Shown piece by piece: positions 25,619-35,798 of a stretch of 64,000 nucleotides of DNA. Source of the DNA: Corallococcus sp. (GTDB lineage Bacteria; Bacillota; Clostridia; Christensenellales; CAG-314); the NCBI GenBank assembly GCA_023665205.1, contig JAMPEJ010000003.1, positions 1 through 64,000 of the forward strand, in the 5' to 3' direction. How positions within the stretch are numbered: the first letter of the stretch is position 1; each line of letters begins with the position of its first letter. The notes beneath the pieces are model-generated. The model made no database searches and was not told where the DNA came from. It saw only the letters and a program-made list of their open reading frames with translations. The position numbers and the translations under genes were made by a program.

Positions 25619-28600
25619 TTACTTGGAACGGCGTTTTTTGAGTACCAACACTACCGCAAGAGCCGCGGCGCCTGCAACTGCAGCAACGCCTACAACTATG
25701 CCTACTATCGCCCCCGTGGATAAACCTGCGGGATCTGCTTGGGCAGGTGCGATAGTAAGTTTTGCCGAAACAAAGTTGATCGTGTAATTGTCGCCTGCGG
25801 ACAACGTGCCTTGCAAAATAGCGTACTCGCCCTCTTCCGCACCTTGCTCGCGGGTAAGAGTACCCGTAAGAGCGTCGCCCGCAACAAGACCTTCCGTAGT
25901 GTAAGTCAATGCAGGTTCTACGTCGCCAACCGTTATTGTTTTAGCGTCGGCTTTGACAGTAACCGTCTTTTTACCGATAGTTGCGTTTGCAATATCTTCG
26001 GCAACAGGCGCAATATAGTTTGCCGCATCGGCACCGGAAAGCGCATACGTTACGGATACTTTATTTGCGTCGGCAACGTTAGCACTGTTGAAAACTGCCG
26101 TTGCTACGCTCAAAGTTACCGTTTCGCCGTTCAAAACGCCCGTAAGCGTTCCGGCAGTTGCAACTGCATTTGTCGTGCCGTCGTAAGTTTTATTTGCCGC
26201 AGTCGTTCCGCTTACCGTCAACTGAATTTTGTTGATTTCAGCCTCTACCGTCAGCGACTCCGTTGCCAATTTGTAATCGTCTGCATTTGCGCCCGTAAGT
26301 CTGATATTCGTAATTTCAATAGTAGTTGTTCCTGCATTCTTGGAGGAATACGCAACGTCGCATGTAAAGGAAATATCGTCGCCTGCAGTTACGCCGCCAA
26401 TAGCGATTTGCTCCACTATTGCATCGATAACGGCTTGATCCACGTCGGTCGTGCCGTCGTAATCCTTTGCAATTGCCGCTCCGGTGTAATCGAGAGACAA
26501 CGTTACTTCTTTTCTGTTGTCAACAAGTTTTGCCTTAGCCGTTAGGTCTCCTTCCGACGTTTTTACCTTCAAAACGCGCGCGGCAACTTGAGGATTTGTA
26601 GTTGCAAACAAAGATTTGTCCAAAGTGATAGTATCTTTCGCAGCGTCGTAAACGTATTTATCCGCAGAAACCGCAACGTTATCCAGTTCTACGCTTTCCA
26701 ACTTGGCACCTTTCAAATAAACGTTAAATACGACGTCATCGGTACCTACGAAATTGTAGGTAGCGTCTTTTGCGGAAGGCGTATAGTCTTCGTGAGATAC
26801 AAACAGATTGTCAAAGTAGATAGAACCGCCCGCAGAACCTGCCGATGCTTCGAGATTGAGATAAGTCGCGTCAAATGCAGAACCGCTCATATCGGCGATA
26901 AAGGACACGCGCGTCATACCGTTTTCCGTAACTTGCGTTTTGAAATTGCTTATCCAACCGTCGTAGCACTCGACGGAAAAACTGTATTGGTCGCCGTTCA
27001 TATCACAACTGATAGCGAAGAAGTTGAAGGAACCGGCATCTCCATGTGAATACAGTTTGAAGTGCGAACAAGTCATATCGAAATCGAACTGCACGTAGTG
27101 AATGCCGTCGCCTTTGAAGAGTTTGTCATTGCCGTCGGCAATACTGTTTTTGAAACATCCGACTCTTTGAGCGCTTGTATTGGCAGGGATATCAAGTCTT
27201 ACGACGGTATTATCGGCTACAAATTCGCCGGTCCACTCGTTGTCGTACACAAAGCCTTCGCCAAGATCCGAATAGAACGGAGTATCAGTTACCGCGTCGC
27301 CGTTTGCGCCTTCCATATCGAAGTTGTGATCGATAGTCATATATTTATCGGGAGTGCTTTTGCAAAGATACGAAACGTCGTCAAAGTAATAGGTAGAAAT
27401 TGTTTTACTACTTGCGGTTGCGCCTGTAAATATCAGCACAGGACAGAATTTATCCGCGTAAGTAATTCCTTCTGCCAACTCGTACTCAAAGTAACAATCG
27501 ATCCAACCGTTGGCGTCGACCGTCGCACGGCCGTTGAAATACCGTTGGTTTTCACCCAAAAATCCTTGCGTTTCTTTGGCTACGGAAATTGCTTTTCCGC
27601 TTGCGTCGTTAGTAACGGAATAGCGGTAATCCGCTAAAATACTTTCGGCATCGTTAGTAGCGTACGAATTGCGAATAAGCACGCCGATAATACTTGCATT
27701 TTGCGGCTTTACTTTGAAGGAAACTGCGTAAATACCTGCGTCGCGATAACTGCCTGTAGCATTTGTGGAGAATAATTGTGTAGCATATCCGAAGCAATTT
27801 TCTTCCAGTTTCAAAACTTTATTGCCGTCTTCTTCCACTACCGACGCCGTTTGCGTAATGCCGTTGTTCATTTCTCCGCTCGATGGAGAAAGATACAGTC
27901 CGCTGATAGCGTCTGCGACCACATTGCCGGTAATAACGTTTTCAAAATCGAAATACTGCAACGTCTGTCCGTCCATCGTGTAGAAACCGGCGTTGTCGGA
28001 AACAGACACGTCTTTCATCTCGATGATATACCCAACCTTTTCAAAGGAGGTTGCAGCAAGCACATATTTATAAGCGTCTCTTCCCGTCAAAACAAGGTTT
28101 GTAAATCTGACCGTGCGGTCGCCGACTTCTTTGCCGATGAATTCCGCCTTGAACGTTACCGACACCTGATCGCCGTCTGCGATGTTGGAAAGAGTAAGCG
28201 TCATTCCTTTGGTATTGAGGAAACTAGTGCCGTCGTAGCGTTTTTCAATTTCGCCGGCGTAAGTTGCGGTCGTCGTAGTACGCGCCAATATTTCGCCGTC
28301 TATCTGCAAAGTAGCAGAAGCAAGCTTGTATTTGCCGGCGTCGGCGCCGGAAAGTGCCGCATTAGTTATGTTGATTTTTACTTTGCCGGCAGCTGCGCTT
28401 TCGTAAGCCGCGTCGAAAGTTACGTTTACGTCGTCGCCCTGCGCTACTCCGTTAAGAGTCAAAACTATGTCGTTCTTAGAAACGTCGGTATTGCCGTTCT
28501 CGTATTTTACAATAGGCTCGCCTTCGTAACCAAGAGTTACTGTGATGCGATCGTATATTTCACATCCGGTAATTTCCAACATTTCGGTTGCAAGTTCATA

Positions 28601-30238
28601 CAATGCCGCATCGTTTCCCGCCAGTTCGAAAGTGATTGTAATTTTGCGACCGGTACCTGCCGCTGCACTGTCGTACTTTGCCGTATAGATAATACGAACG
28701 TCGTGATCGGCCTCTATTCCCGTTACGTCAAATTCGATTTCTTCTTTAACGTCTGTCGTTTCGTCGTAATACTTATTGATTGCGGCAGTCGACTTAAGCG
28801 CGACCGTCAAAGGAATTTTGGTTTGCGCTGAAATAACGGTGAAATCTACAGATCCGCTTTCGGTTGCAAGAGTAAAATCAAGGTCGCCGGTTTTACCGCT
28901 GAATGCGGCGGCCTTTAACGTAAGTTTTTCTCCCGAATAGGAGTAGTTTGCCGCGTCCACAGCATCTCCGCCGCAAGTAAGAGCAGTAATTGCTTTACCT
29001 TTGACGTCCAACGTCACGTTGACGTCTGCGGGGTTAGAAGCATTGTAGGTTACAGTTTCGGAAGATACCCAAGGCGCACGAACGGTATCGATTTGCGCAA
29101 CAAGAAGATTAGCAATATATGCCGCACCGGTACCGGTCGTATTGATATTAAATTCCATATTGGCAGCGTTTGCCGCGCCCATATCTATGAAATACGAAAT
29201 ACGCCAGCCTTTTGCCAAACGCACGGCTTTGAGATTGATGGCGCCTCCCTCTACGTGCCAAACACCGTTTTGGTAAATCACCGCAGTGTAACAACCTGAA
29301 GTCCAAATATTCAGCATCGAAAGCCCGTCCAAATCTATATCGAATTGATAGTATGTCATAACGGCTTCTTTAGCAATTTTTATGGGATTTCCGGCAGTAT
29401 TAACGATGCCTCCGATTTGAGTATTATTCGTATCGGTTGCGTTAATTTTAAGCGCAGAAACTCCCGTTCCGAAATAATTGGAAACAACGTCTCCGCTATT
29501 TGCCCATATAGGTTGTTCGCTCCACACGTTGGTAAGTTTGCCGTAATCTACGTCCCAATCGATATTATAGTAGTCGGCCGACTTTGCCAAATTGCCGTAT
29601 GCAATATTATCCCACTGGGCAGAGTTATCTCCTCCGACAGTCGCATTTTGACAAAATACCAAGGAAGTTGCGCTGCTCATATCCGCAGTGACGTCGTACT
29701 CGAAATACACGTGCCAATAACCGTTATCCAATTTGGAAACGGAAGCGTTTTTGTAATTCGTTATACCGGACCAACCGCCCACGGTAACACCGTCAACAAC
29801 TGTAAGATTACTTAAATCGCTATTGAAAGATAATCCGATTTGCGCAAAATGAGTACCGCTTGCAGGAATCCCGAACAGTACCGTTGCAGCAACTACGTTT
29901 TTGACCGGTTTAATATCGAACTCAACAAAATAGGTTCCTATTTCGCTAGAGGTTCCCATAGAAAACATTTGTCCGGCATAGCCGTTATCCCCTTGCGTAG
30001 TGGACAACGCGTGATTCCCGTCCTCGTCGGTAGCCCACGCGTGAGTGTTGGCTGCATAAACCACAGACGCGCCGCTGATACCTTCTTCAAAATCTTCAAA
30101 CGGAGCGTATTTGAAATATCCGCGACCGGAGGGAGTGTTGCTTACTGCAACGTCAGTTGCGGCTGTGGCAGTGAATACCGTTGCAAAACAGCAAACGGCA
30201 AGCGCTAACGCCAAAACTGCCAAAAGAATTTTTTTCAT
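25619..30238 (-). CDS. Giant surface protein with jelly-roll modules and YDG/MBG repeats
   Basis: Protein of 1539 residues; TAGGAGGAAACT precedes the ATG. Residues 1-27 are a signal peptide. Two blocks of carbohydrate-binding-like beta-sandwiches lie at about 35-400 and 740-1090. Between and after them are five or six YDG/MBG repeats of about 85 residues, each opening with a KxYDGTT-like motif and ending in LSGADAxxYxLA. The C-terminus is a hydrophobic helix followed by KKRRSK. There is no LPxTG, so it is membrane- rather than wall-anchored. YDG/MBG domains act as stalks in adhesins. With the chimeric protein it likely forms the outer, glycan-binding face of the locus. Confidence 0.8.
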   Translation of the reverse strand: MKKILLAVLALALAVCCFATVFTATAATDVAVSNTPSGRGYFKYAPFEDFEEGISGASVVYAANTHAWATDEDGNHALSTTQGDNGYAGQMFSMGTSSEIGTYFVEFDIKPVKNVVAATVLFGIPASGTHFAQIGLSFNSDLSNLTVVDGVTVGGWSGITNYKNASVSKLDNGYWHVYFEYDVTADMSSATSLVFCQNATVGGDNSAQWDNIAYGNLAKSADYYNIDWDVDYGKLTNVWSEQPIWANSGDVVSNYFGTGVSALKINATDTNNTQIGGIVNTAGNPIKIAKEAVMTYYQFDIDLDGLSMLNIWTSGCYTAVIYQNGVWHVEGGAINLKAVRLAKGWRISYFIDMGAANAANMEFNINTTGTGAAYIANLLVAQIDTVRAPWVSSETVTYNASNPADVNVTLDVKGKAITALTCGGDAVDAANYSYSGEKLTLKAAAFSGKTGDLDFTLATESGSVDFTVISAQTKIPLTVALKSTAAINKYYDETTDVKEEIEFDVTGIEADHDVRIIYTAKYDSAAAGTGRKITITFELAGNDAALYELATEMLEITGCEIYDRITVTLGYEGEPIVKYENGNTDVSKNDIVLTLNGVAQGDDVNVTFDAAYESAAAGKVKINITNAALSGADAGKYKLASATLQIDGEILARTTTTATYAGEIEKRYDGTSFLNTKGMTLTLSNIADGDQVSVTFKAEFIGKEVGDRTVRFTNLVLTGRDAYKYVLAATSFEKVGYIIEMKDVSVSDNAGFYTMDGQTLQYFDFENVITGNVVADAISGLYLSPSSGEMNNGITQTASVVEEDGNKVLKLEENCFGYATQLFSTNATGSYRDAGIYAVSFKVKPQNASIIGVLIRNSYATNDAESILADYRYSVTNDASGKAISVAKETQGFLGENQRYFNGRATVDANGWIDCYFEYELAEGITYADKFCPVLIFTGATASSKTISTYYFDDVSYLCKSTPDKYMTIDHNFDMEGANGDAVTDTPFYSDLGEGFVYDNEWTGEFVADNTVVRLDIPANTSAQRVGCFKNSIADGNDKLFKGDGIHYVQFDFDMTCSHFKLYSHGDAGSFNFFAISCDMNGDQYSFSVECYDGWISNFKTQVTENGMTRVSFIADMSGSAFDATYLNLEASAGSAGGSIYFDNLFVSHEDYTPSAKDATYNFVGTDDVVFNVYLKGAKLESVELDNVAVSADKYVYDAAKDTITLDKSLFATTNPQVAARVLKVKTSEGDLTAKAKLVDNRKEVTLSLDYTGAAIAKDYDGTTDVDQAVIDAIVEQIAIGGVTAGDDISFTCDVAYSSKNAGTTTIEITNIRLTGANADDYKLATESLTVEAEINKIQLTVSGTTAANKTYDGTTNAVATAGTLTGVLNGETVTLSVATAVFNSANVADANKVSVTYALSGADAANYIAPVAEDIANATIGKKTVTVKADAKTITVGDVEPALTYTTEGLVAGDALTGTLTREQGAEEGEYAILQGTLSAGDNYTINFVSAKLTIAPAQADPAGLSTGAIVGIVVGVAAVAGAAALAVVLVLKKRRSK

Positions 30239-30296
30239 AGTTTCCTCCTAGTTTTACTTTTTTATTTTGCCGACGCCTAGCCCGACGTCGAAATAA

Positions 30297-31220
30297 TCAG
30301 TCTTTAAGTCCGCTGGTTACTATTCCGCGAACAAATGCGTCCTGCGCGCAGAACAGCACTATTATCATCGGCAATGCAAACACTACGCAACCAGCCATGA
30401 TAAGATGCCACGGAATAGCGCCGCCGCCTGCCGTTTGGTTTGCCAAAATAGAAAGCCCGACGGAAAGCGTATACGCATCCGGATTGCCCATCAGATAAAT
30501 GCTTGGCCCGACGTAATCGCACCAGGCGCCGTTAAAACTAAACACCACGAGCGTTGCAAGCACGGGCTTGCATTGAGGCAACAGCAGCCTCCACAGCACC
30601 CCAAAACGGCTGCAACCGTCTATTATACCGGCTTCGTCGATCGACTTGGGCAACCCCATAAAGTATTGTCTGAGCAAAAAGATATTGAATGCTCCGCCGC
30701 CTATCGCAGGAACGATAAGAGGCAAATAAGTGCCAGTCCAACCCAACTTTGTAAACAAAATATAGGAAGGCATAAGCGTTACTATCCACGGAAGCATCAT
30801 TGTGCCCAGCATTATCGCAAACATCAGTTTTTTACCGCGGGCGCGGAAACGTGCAAATCCGTAAGCAACCAATACCGACGACGTCAACGAGATACCCATT
30901 GTGGAAAACACCACCAACAACGTATTGAGCAACATTTTGAAGAAACTCATTCCGTTGCCCCAGTTGACGAAAATATCAACGTAGTTTTGGAAACGCCATT
31001 CGCTAGGCAGTTGCGGCGGATTTTGAAACAGGCTTTCGCCGTCCGGCTGGAAAGATGAAACCAACATCCACAAAAACGGGATGAGCAATATCAAACTAAC
31101 CACACACATAATAACGGTTATGATAATGTTTGCCGTTTTTTCCTTGCGTTTTCGCGTACTTCTGCGCGTTTTTAGAGAGAACTTTTGGGCGGCGTCTTTT
31201 GCATTGTTTTTTGCCGACAT
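30297..31220 (-). CDS. ABC sugar importer permease, MalG/CUT1 type
   Basis: Protein of 307 residues with six predicted membrane helices after a basic N-terminus of about 30 residues. The EAA loop EAGIIDGCSRFGVLWRLLLPQ, which contacts the ATPase, is intact. It is the second permease of the importer; its ATG overlaps the stop of the first permease by 1 nt (TGATG). No ATPase gene lies in the locus, so a shared MsmX-type ATPase from elsewhere must drive it (inference from how CUT1 systems work in Firmicutes). Confidence 0.92.
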   Translation of the reverse strand: MSAKNNAKDAAQKFSLKTRRSTRKRKEKTANIIITVIMCVVSLILLIPFLWMLVSSFQPDGESLFQNPPQLPSEWRFQNYVDIFVNWGNGMSFFKMLLNTLLVVFSTMGISLTSSVLVAYGFARFRARGKKLMFAIMLGTMMLPWIVTLMPSYILFTKLGWTGTYLPLIVPAIGGGAFNIFLLRQYFMGLPKSIDEAGIIDGCSRFGVLWRLLLPQCKPVLATLVVFSFNGAWCDYVGPSIYLMGNPDAYTLSVGLSILANQTAGGGAIPWHLIMAGCVVFALPMIIVLFCAQDAFVRGIVTSGLKD

Positions 31221-32167
31221 CAGTTTTCACCCCCTTCCGCGTAGTATACCTTCCCTTTGGAAAACTTGAAAAATACCAAAGTGAAAACCATAACCAAAAT
31301 ACATATCAGCCAAGCCGCGGCGCAAGCGTAACCCAAACCGTAGGTTCTGTCGTTCATGGCGTTGATAACGAACATAGACATCGTCGTCGTAGAGTGACCG
31401 GGACCGCCGCCGGTGACCAAATCGAACTCGGCATAGGCTTGAAGACAACCGATAAAACCTGTGACTAGTATGTACAAAATCGTAGGCGAGATCATAGGCA
31501 AAACGATTTTTCTGTACTTCTGAAAAACGTTAGCGCCGTCTATGTCGGCGGCCTCCATCAGTTCGTTGGGAACGTTTTGCAATGCGGCCAAAATTATTAT
31601 CATCGTAGGACCGATTCCGCACCATATACTCATAAGCAAAACCGAGCCCATCGCGCCGCTGCCCGTCCAATCTACCGGCGGTATACCGATATAATTAAGC
31701 AAGAAGTTGAAAAAGGAAAAACGCTCGTCGAACAGTCCTTTCCAGACCAAAGCACTGCCAACCATCGGAATAATTGCTGGTATATATACCAATACTCGGA
31801 ACAGCTTTTTCAATTTCAAGTTGCGGTTTAACAATACGGCAAATATAAAACTTACGATCAAACCCACTACAACGCGAATTATAGCGTACAAAAACGTATT
31901 TCCGACGGTTTCCCAAAAGTAACTGTCCGGACCGCTGACTATATCGATGAAGTTGCGGAAACCCACAAATTCCATCTTGTTGCCCATTGCAAGATCCTGC
32001 TTGGTAAAATCGAAAAATGCAAATACCAACGAGCAGATAAGCGGCACAAGAGTAAACAGCAAAAAGCCTATAATCCAAGGAGAAATAAACGCGTAAAACT
32101 GACGTTCTTCTCTTTTGGCCGCTTTGGACATTTTAATTTTCGGTTGTTTGACTTTGGCTTTCATCAT
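31220..32167 (-). CDS. ABC sugar importer permease, MalF/CUT1 type
   Basis: Protein of 315 residues with six membrane helices. YAFISPWIIGFLLFTLVPL opens the first, and the EAA loop reads EAADIDGANVFQKYRKIVLPM. It pairs with the downstream permease and the binding protein upstream. Its start overlaps the nucleoside hydrolase stop by 4 nt, which places that enzyme inside the transporter operon. Confidence 0.92.
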   Translation of the reverse strand: MMKAKVKQPKIKMSKAAKREERQFYAFISPWIIGFLLFTLVPLICSLVFAFFDFTKQDLAMGNKMEFVGFRNFIDIVSGPDSYFWETVGNTFLYAIIRVVVGLIVSFIFAVLLNRNLKLKKLFRVLVYIPAIIPMVGSALVWKGLFDERFSFFNFLLNYIGIPPVDWTGSGAMGSVLLMSIWCGIGPTMIIILAALQNVPNELMEAADIDGANVFQKYRKIVLPMISPTILYILVTGFIGCLQAYAEFDLVTGGGPGHSTTTMSMFVINAMNDRTYGLGYACAAAWLICILVMVFTLVFFKFSKGKVYYAEGGEN

Positions 32168-33012
32168 ATCACCATCAATTTTTCCAGTTTGTTTGTAAGT
32201 TCATCCACGTCAAAATTTGCCAAAACGTAACGTGCGTTGCCGTTGCCTTTTTGCAAGGTTGTTACACCGCTGTCGGAGACGGCAAGTCCGCCCCAATCCG
32301 ACGTCGGCAGACACTCTACCGCCGCGCAGTAGGAAGTAATAGGATCCCAACTTTCGCGAGGACCGCCGTTGTGTACGAAATATCCCAGTTTCATAGGAGA
32401 ATCCGCACTCGCCAAAAAATTTGCTCCGGTTTTGACGTTTATTCCCGCTTCGTACGGAATAAGCGTCCAGGGACACGTAACCGTTTTTGCCACGGCTTGC
32501 ATTGCGGCAAAGTCCTCGGCCACGTTCCACTCCGGCCAATCGTTTACAAACGAACCTGCCATAGAATACATTTCCGTAACGTTTTCACGAAACAATTCCG
32601 CACCGCTTTTAGGAGAAATTTCATCAGCGGAACTGTCCAGCAAACGCGCAATATTGTTGAGCGGCCCTACCGTAACCAACGTTACGTTGCCATGCAAAAG
32701 AGCTTTGCGCAACACCGATACCGCGTCCGAGACGGGCTCAACGCTCCGCGGATAGGCTTTTGCAACGGCACGGGCATATCCGCCGTGTTGATCGTCGTCG
32801 CCATAGGGAACCTTGCTGTTCCCCATGGGCACACGCAGCCCGTACCAATTGCAAATTGCATCTATCGTGCAAATAGGAGGCGTAGTAGACGTGCAACTGG
32901 TTACGGCAAGCAGATTGATTTTGCGTTGCCGTGCAAGGTTGCAAAGTATGGACAACGCACCGATGTCGTCGCTATCGGTGCCTATATCCGTATCAAGAAT
33001 TATGTTTTTCAT
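32164..33012 (-). CDS. Nucleoside hydrolase (inosine/uridine-preferring family)
   Basis: Protein of 282 residues starting at ATG 33012, which overlaps the binding-protein stop (ATGA). The N-terminal Ca2+/ribose site DTDIGTDSDD is complete, TVGPLNNIARLL is the second family mark, and ESWDPITSYCAA holds the C-terminal Asp. These enzymes split ribonucleosides into base and ribose; related proteins in carbohydrate loci may act on other N- or O-glycosides. It is cytoplasmic. Its position between binding protein and permeases, with ribokinase downstream, suggests that a ribosylated compound is among the imported substrates (inference). Confidence 0.85.
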   Translation of the reverse strand: MKNIILDTDIGTDSDDIGALSILCNLARQRKINLLAVTSCTSTTPPICTIDAICNWYGLRVPMGNSKVPYGDDDQHGGYARAVAKAYPRSVEPVSDAVSVLRKALLHGNVTLVTVGPLNNIARLLDSSADEISPKSGAELFRENVTEMYSMAGSFVNDWPEWNVAEDFAAMQAVAKTVTCPWTLIPYEAGINVKTGANFLASADSPMKLGYFVHNGGPRESWDPITSYCAAVECLPTSDWGGLAVSDSGVTTLQKGNGNARYVLANFDVDELTNKLEKLMVI

Positions 33013-34490
33013 TTGTTTCGAGTTGCGCGATCCAACTTGGCTTGCAAGTCGGCCGCAATGTCGTCCAAGCATTGTTCCCATCTGTTCTTATCGAACGTTC
33101 CGGTCGATTTGGAGAAATAGTCGGAAAGTTTTGCAGTCAAGGTTTGCTCTACGGAGTACTGCGAGATATAACGGTTGAACTCAATCACAAATCCGTGGTT
33201 CAATGCCAAGTCGTAGAAGAAAGTATTTATTTCCTTTTCCTTAGCGCTGAGTTCCGAGTCATTCAAAAATTCGTTAGCCGCGACTTGACGGTTGCCGGGA
33301 ATATTGTAACCTTTCTTGGCAAGCATTTTTTGACCTTCGGTAAAGTAGTATTCGATAAAATCCCATGCCTCGTCCTTAAATTCGCTCTTGGACGCTATGG
33401 ACATACCGACCATTGCCGTTATGCCGGCATACTTTGTGTTTTCCTCTACCGTCATATTGTTGGGAACCGGAGGAGGAGCAAAACCGGTGTCGCATTTTGC
33501 CTTGCTGGCATCCATATCGTACGTAGTATACGCCCAACGTCCGATAAAAATAGACGCGGCTTGTTTTTGCTTTAATTGAGCGGGACCCACCTGAACCGCA
33601 TTTGTCGCTGACAACGCTTTCGCCGTAATTGTCGACGACAATCCTGTATTATTGGGATTAAAGGACGGACTTGCCGTGGCCTTGTCGCGCAGCATACGGT
33701 AGTATTCGAAAGCGGCGCGGACCGGAGCGTTGTTTTTGATATCTACGACCTGTTTGTGGTCGGCCGACCAAAGAGAACCGCCTGCCTGTTGTATCCACTC
33801 CAAAAGTTGCTGGAAAGGCTCGTTATCCAACGCTGCGCCCATAGTGCTGCCGCTTTGCATTGCGCCGGCAAAATTCATGTATTGGCTCCACGTCATAGGC
33901 GTATCCAAACTAGGCAAATTATCCGCACCCTTTGGATAATCGAGATTTTTGACGTTGTTGGAAACCAGATTTTTGTTGTAGTTCATAACAAAGTCGCAAG
34001 AGAAATCCTTGACGAGCGAATAGATATCGTCCTCGTGATTTCCAACGACGTCGGTTTTGGGATTGTAGCGGTAACCGTCATTAAAATCCCAAATCATATC
34101 GTCGGTTATAACTTTGGAATTGTCGATATAATCCTGTAAAGAAATGATCGCTCCGCTTTCCAAATAACTGGAGATATAACCGGGCTTCATCTGCACGATA
34201 TCAGGAGGTACGCGACCAGTCAGTTGTAAATCCAAGTCGCCGTAGTAGTCGTTACCGGCCTTACTGAGAATGATGTTGACATCCTCGTGCTCGGCTTCGT
34301 AAGCGTCTATTACTTCTTGGAATATTTCGTTTTCTTCATCGCTACCCCAAGTGTAGTAAATAAGATTGGTTTTGCCGTCTTCCCAACCGGGGATATTGCG
34401 ACGCGGATTGCCGCAAGCGGTAAGAACCAAACACATACTGCCGATAAGCAACACGGTAGTGATTACCAATGCAATAATTTTTTTCTTCAT
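33009..34490 (-). CDS. Extracellular sugar-binding lipoprotein of an ABC importer
   Basis: Protein of 493 residues; GGGAGGAAAACT precedes the ATG at 34490. Residues 1-26 are a lipoprotein signal with lipobox LTAC (Cys about 26). The mature protein is a class B/CUT1 binding protein: IYYTWGSDEENEIFQEVIDAYE start, PDIVQMKPGYISSYLESGAI, and the late WAYTTYDMD and GMSIASKSEFKDEAWDFIEYY segments. At just under 500 residues it is in the range of oligosaccharide-binding members. It delivers substrate to the two permeases downstream. Confidence 0.9.
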   Translation of the reverse strand: MKKKIIALVITTVLLIGSMCLVLTACGNPRRNIPGWEDGKTNLIYYTWGSDEENEIFQEVIDAYEAEHEDVNIILSKAGNDYYGDLDLQLTGRVPPDIVQMKPGYISSYLESGAIISLQDYIDNSKVITDDMIWDFNDGYRYNPKTDVVGNHEDDIYSLVKDFSCDFVMNYNKNLVSNNVKNLDYPKGADNLPSLDTPMTWSQYMNFAGAMQSGSTMGAALDNEPFQQLLEWIQQAGGSLWSADHKQVVDIKNNAPVRAAFEYYRMLRDKATASPSFNPNNTGLSSTITAKALSATNAVQVGPAQLKQKQAASIFIGRWAYTTYDMDASKAKCDTGFAPPPVPNNMTVEENTKYAGITAMVGMSIASKSEFKDEAWDFIEYYFTEGQKMLAKKGYNIPGNRQVAANEFLNDSELSAKEKEINTFFYDLALNHGFVIEFNRYISQYSVEQTLTAKLSDYFSKSTGTFDKNRWEQCLDDIAADLQAKLDRATRNK

Positions 34491-34510
34491 AGTTTTCCTC
34501 CCAACAAAAA

Positions 34511-35791
34511 TCACTTTTTGTTTGATTTAACGTTATTACAAAACACGGGTTGCCCGTTGTTTAGACGAGACTGTTCCGCCGCAAAACACATAAGATGGCT
34601 GTCCACGGAGCGCACGATATCGCTGTTAAGCGTTGCTTTGCCTCCGGACAAACTTTCGCAAAACTCCGCAAGCATCACTTTGTCTCCGCCTCCATGACCG
34701 GAAAAATCCGTCGCCAAGCTGTCAAACGATACTACTCTTTTTGCCTCGCCGAACCTTTGCAAGGTTATCGTGCGGGATTGCTCGTCGAGGTAAACTTCGC
34801 CTTTGGTTCCGTAGACGTGCGTTTGTCTGCCGCCGTCTGCGGAAAAGCCTATCATGGTAAGAGTTCCCACAAGTCCGTTTTGGAAGCGTACAGTAGAAAA
34901 CTGATGATCCACAACGTTGTTGTCCGTACGATACACGCATTTACCCCACGGTCCGTTTTTAAGAGCGACAAGCAGTTTTTCTTCGGTCGGTTCCACCGTC
35001 ACTTGCGCATATGGCCATACGTTGGTTTCGCGGCCTTGTTTTTTCAATTCTTTGTAATTGCCTATATAAAAATCCACCGCATTATACGGACAATCTTTTA
35101 CCTTACAATCCGTACATCTGTCCGCAGCGCCCGCAGGAGCGTTTTGAGCCTTGAAATGACGCAAACTGCCGACAGACGTTACGTACTCCGGACGTTGGTC
35201 TGTCAGATACGCCAGCAAATCCATATCGTGGCAGCACTTTTGCAAAATCATAGGGCTGGTTTGCTCGCTATTGCGGAAATTGCCCCTTACAAACGCATGA
35301 GCCATATGCCAATAAGCTACGTCTTCGGTTTGTTCGATACCCATAATTTCGCCGATTTCGCCGTCCGTAAGCAACTTTTTCAAATATCTGTAATACGACG
35401 TATAGCGCATAACGTGACAGACGGTGACAGACAAGTTGTGCTCTACTGCGTAGTCGCGGATATTTGTGCACTCTTCGATACTGTCGGAAATCGGTTTTTC
35501 CAAAAGCAAGTTGTAGCCGAGAGACATAGCCCGCATTGCCACCGCGTAGTGATCGCGGTCAAAGTTGGCCACAACTGCGGCGTCGGCGATCTTTCCAAGT
35601 GCAAAAAGACCGTCCGAGTTTGTAAAACACATATTTTCGGCAATGCCGAACTCTTTTGCAAAAGCGAACAGACGCTCGGCGTTTGTATCGCACAACGCAA
35701 CTATTTGCGCCTTGCCGCTTTCGTTAAAATATCTTCCGTAGGTTTCGCCGCCGCGCGCGCCGCAACCGATAATTACAATTTTAGGTTTCAT
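34511..35791 (-). CDS. Gfo/Idh/MocA-family oxidoreductase
   Basis: Protein of 426 residues. The Rossmann start IVIIGCGARGGETYG, the EKP motif in LLLEKPISDS and the HDMDLLAYL helix define the family. Between about residues 222 and 240 it carries four cysteines (CTDCKVKDCPYNA and one before), which could hold a metal; this insert is seen in a subset of the family. Members oxidise or epimerise sugars or their derivatives with NAD(P), and some are NAD-dependent glycosidases. No signal peptide is present. It is the second gene of the locus, 20 nt before the binding-protein gene. Confidence 0.85.
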   Translation of the reverse strand: MKPKIVIIGCGARGGETYGRYFNESGKAQIVALCDTNAERLFAFAKEFGIAENMCFTNSDGLFALGKIADAAVVANFDRDHYAVAMRAMSLGYNLLLEKPISDSIEECTNIRDYAVEHNLSVTVCHVMRYTSYYRYLKKLLTDGEIGEIMGIEQTEDVAYWHMAHAFVRGNFRNSEQTSPMILQKCCHDMDLLAYLTDQRPEYVTSVGSLRHFKAQNAPAGAADRCTDCKVKDCPYNAVDFYIGNYKELKKQGRETNVWPYAQVTVEPTEEKLLVALKNGPWGKCVYRTDNNVVDHQFSTVRFQNGLVGTLTMIGFSADGGRQTHVYGTKGEVYLDEQSRTITLQRFGEAKRVVSFDSLATDFSGHGGGDKVMLAEFCESLSGGKATLNSDIVRSVDSHLMCFAAEQSRLNNGQPVFCNNVKSNKK

Positions 35792-35798
35792 AACGATT

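Noticed and set aside
27776..28831. Long open frame (351 codons) opposite the YDG-repeat protein, and similar ones at 22556-23479 and 3800-4699
   Set aside because: Shadows produced by codon bias of the real genes; no initiation signals and no recognisable domain.
30240..30296. CGACG/CGTCG inverted repeat between the YDG gene and the permease gene considered as a terminator
   Set aside because: No U tract on either strand, so readthrough along the locus is expected.
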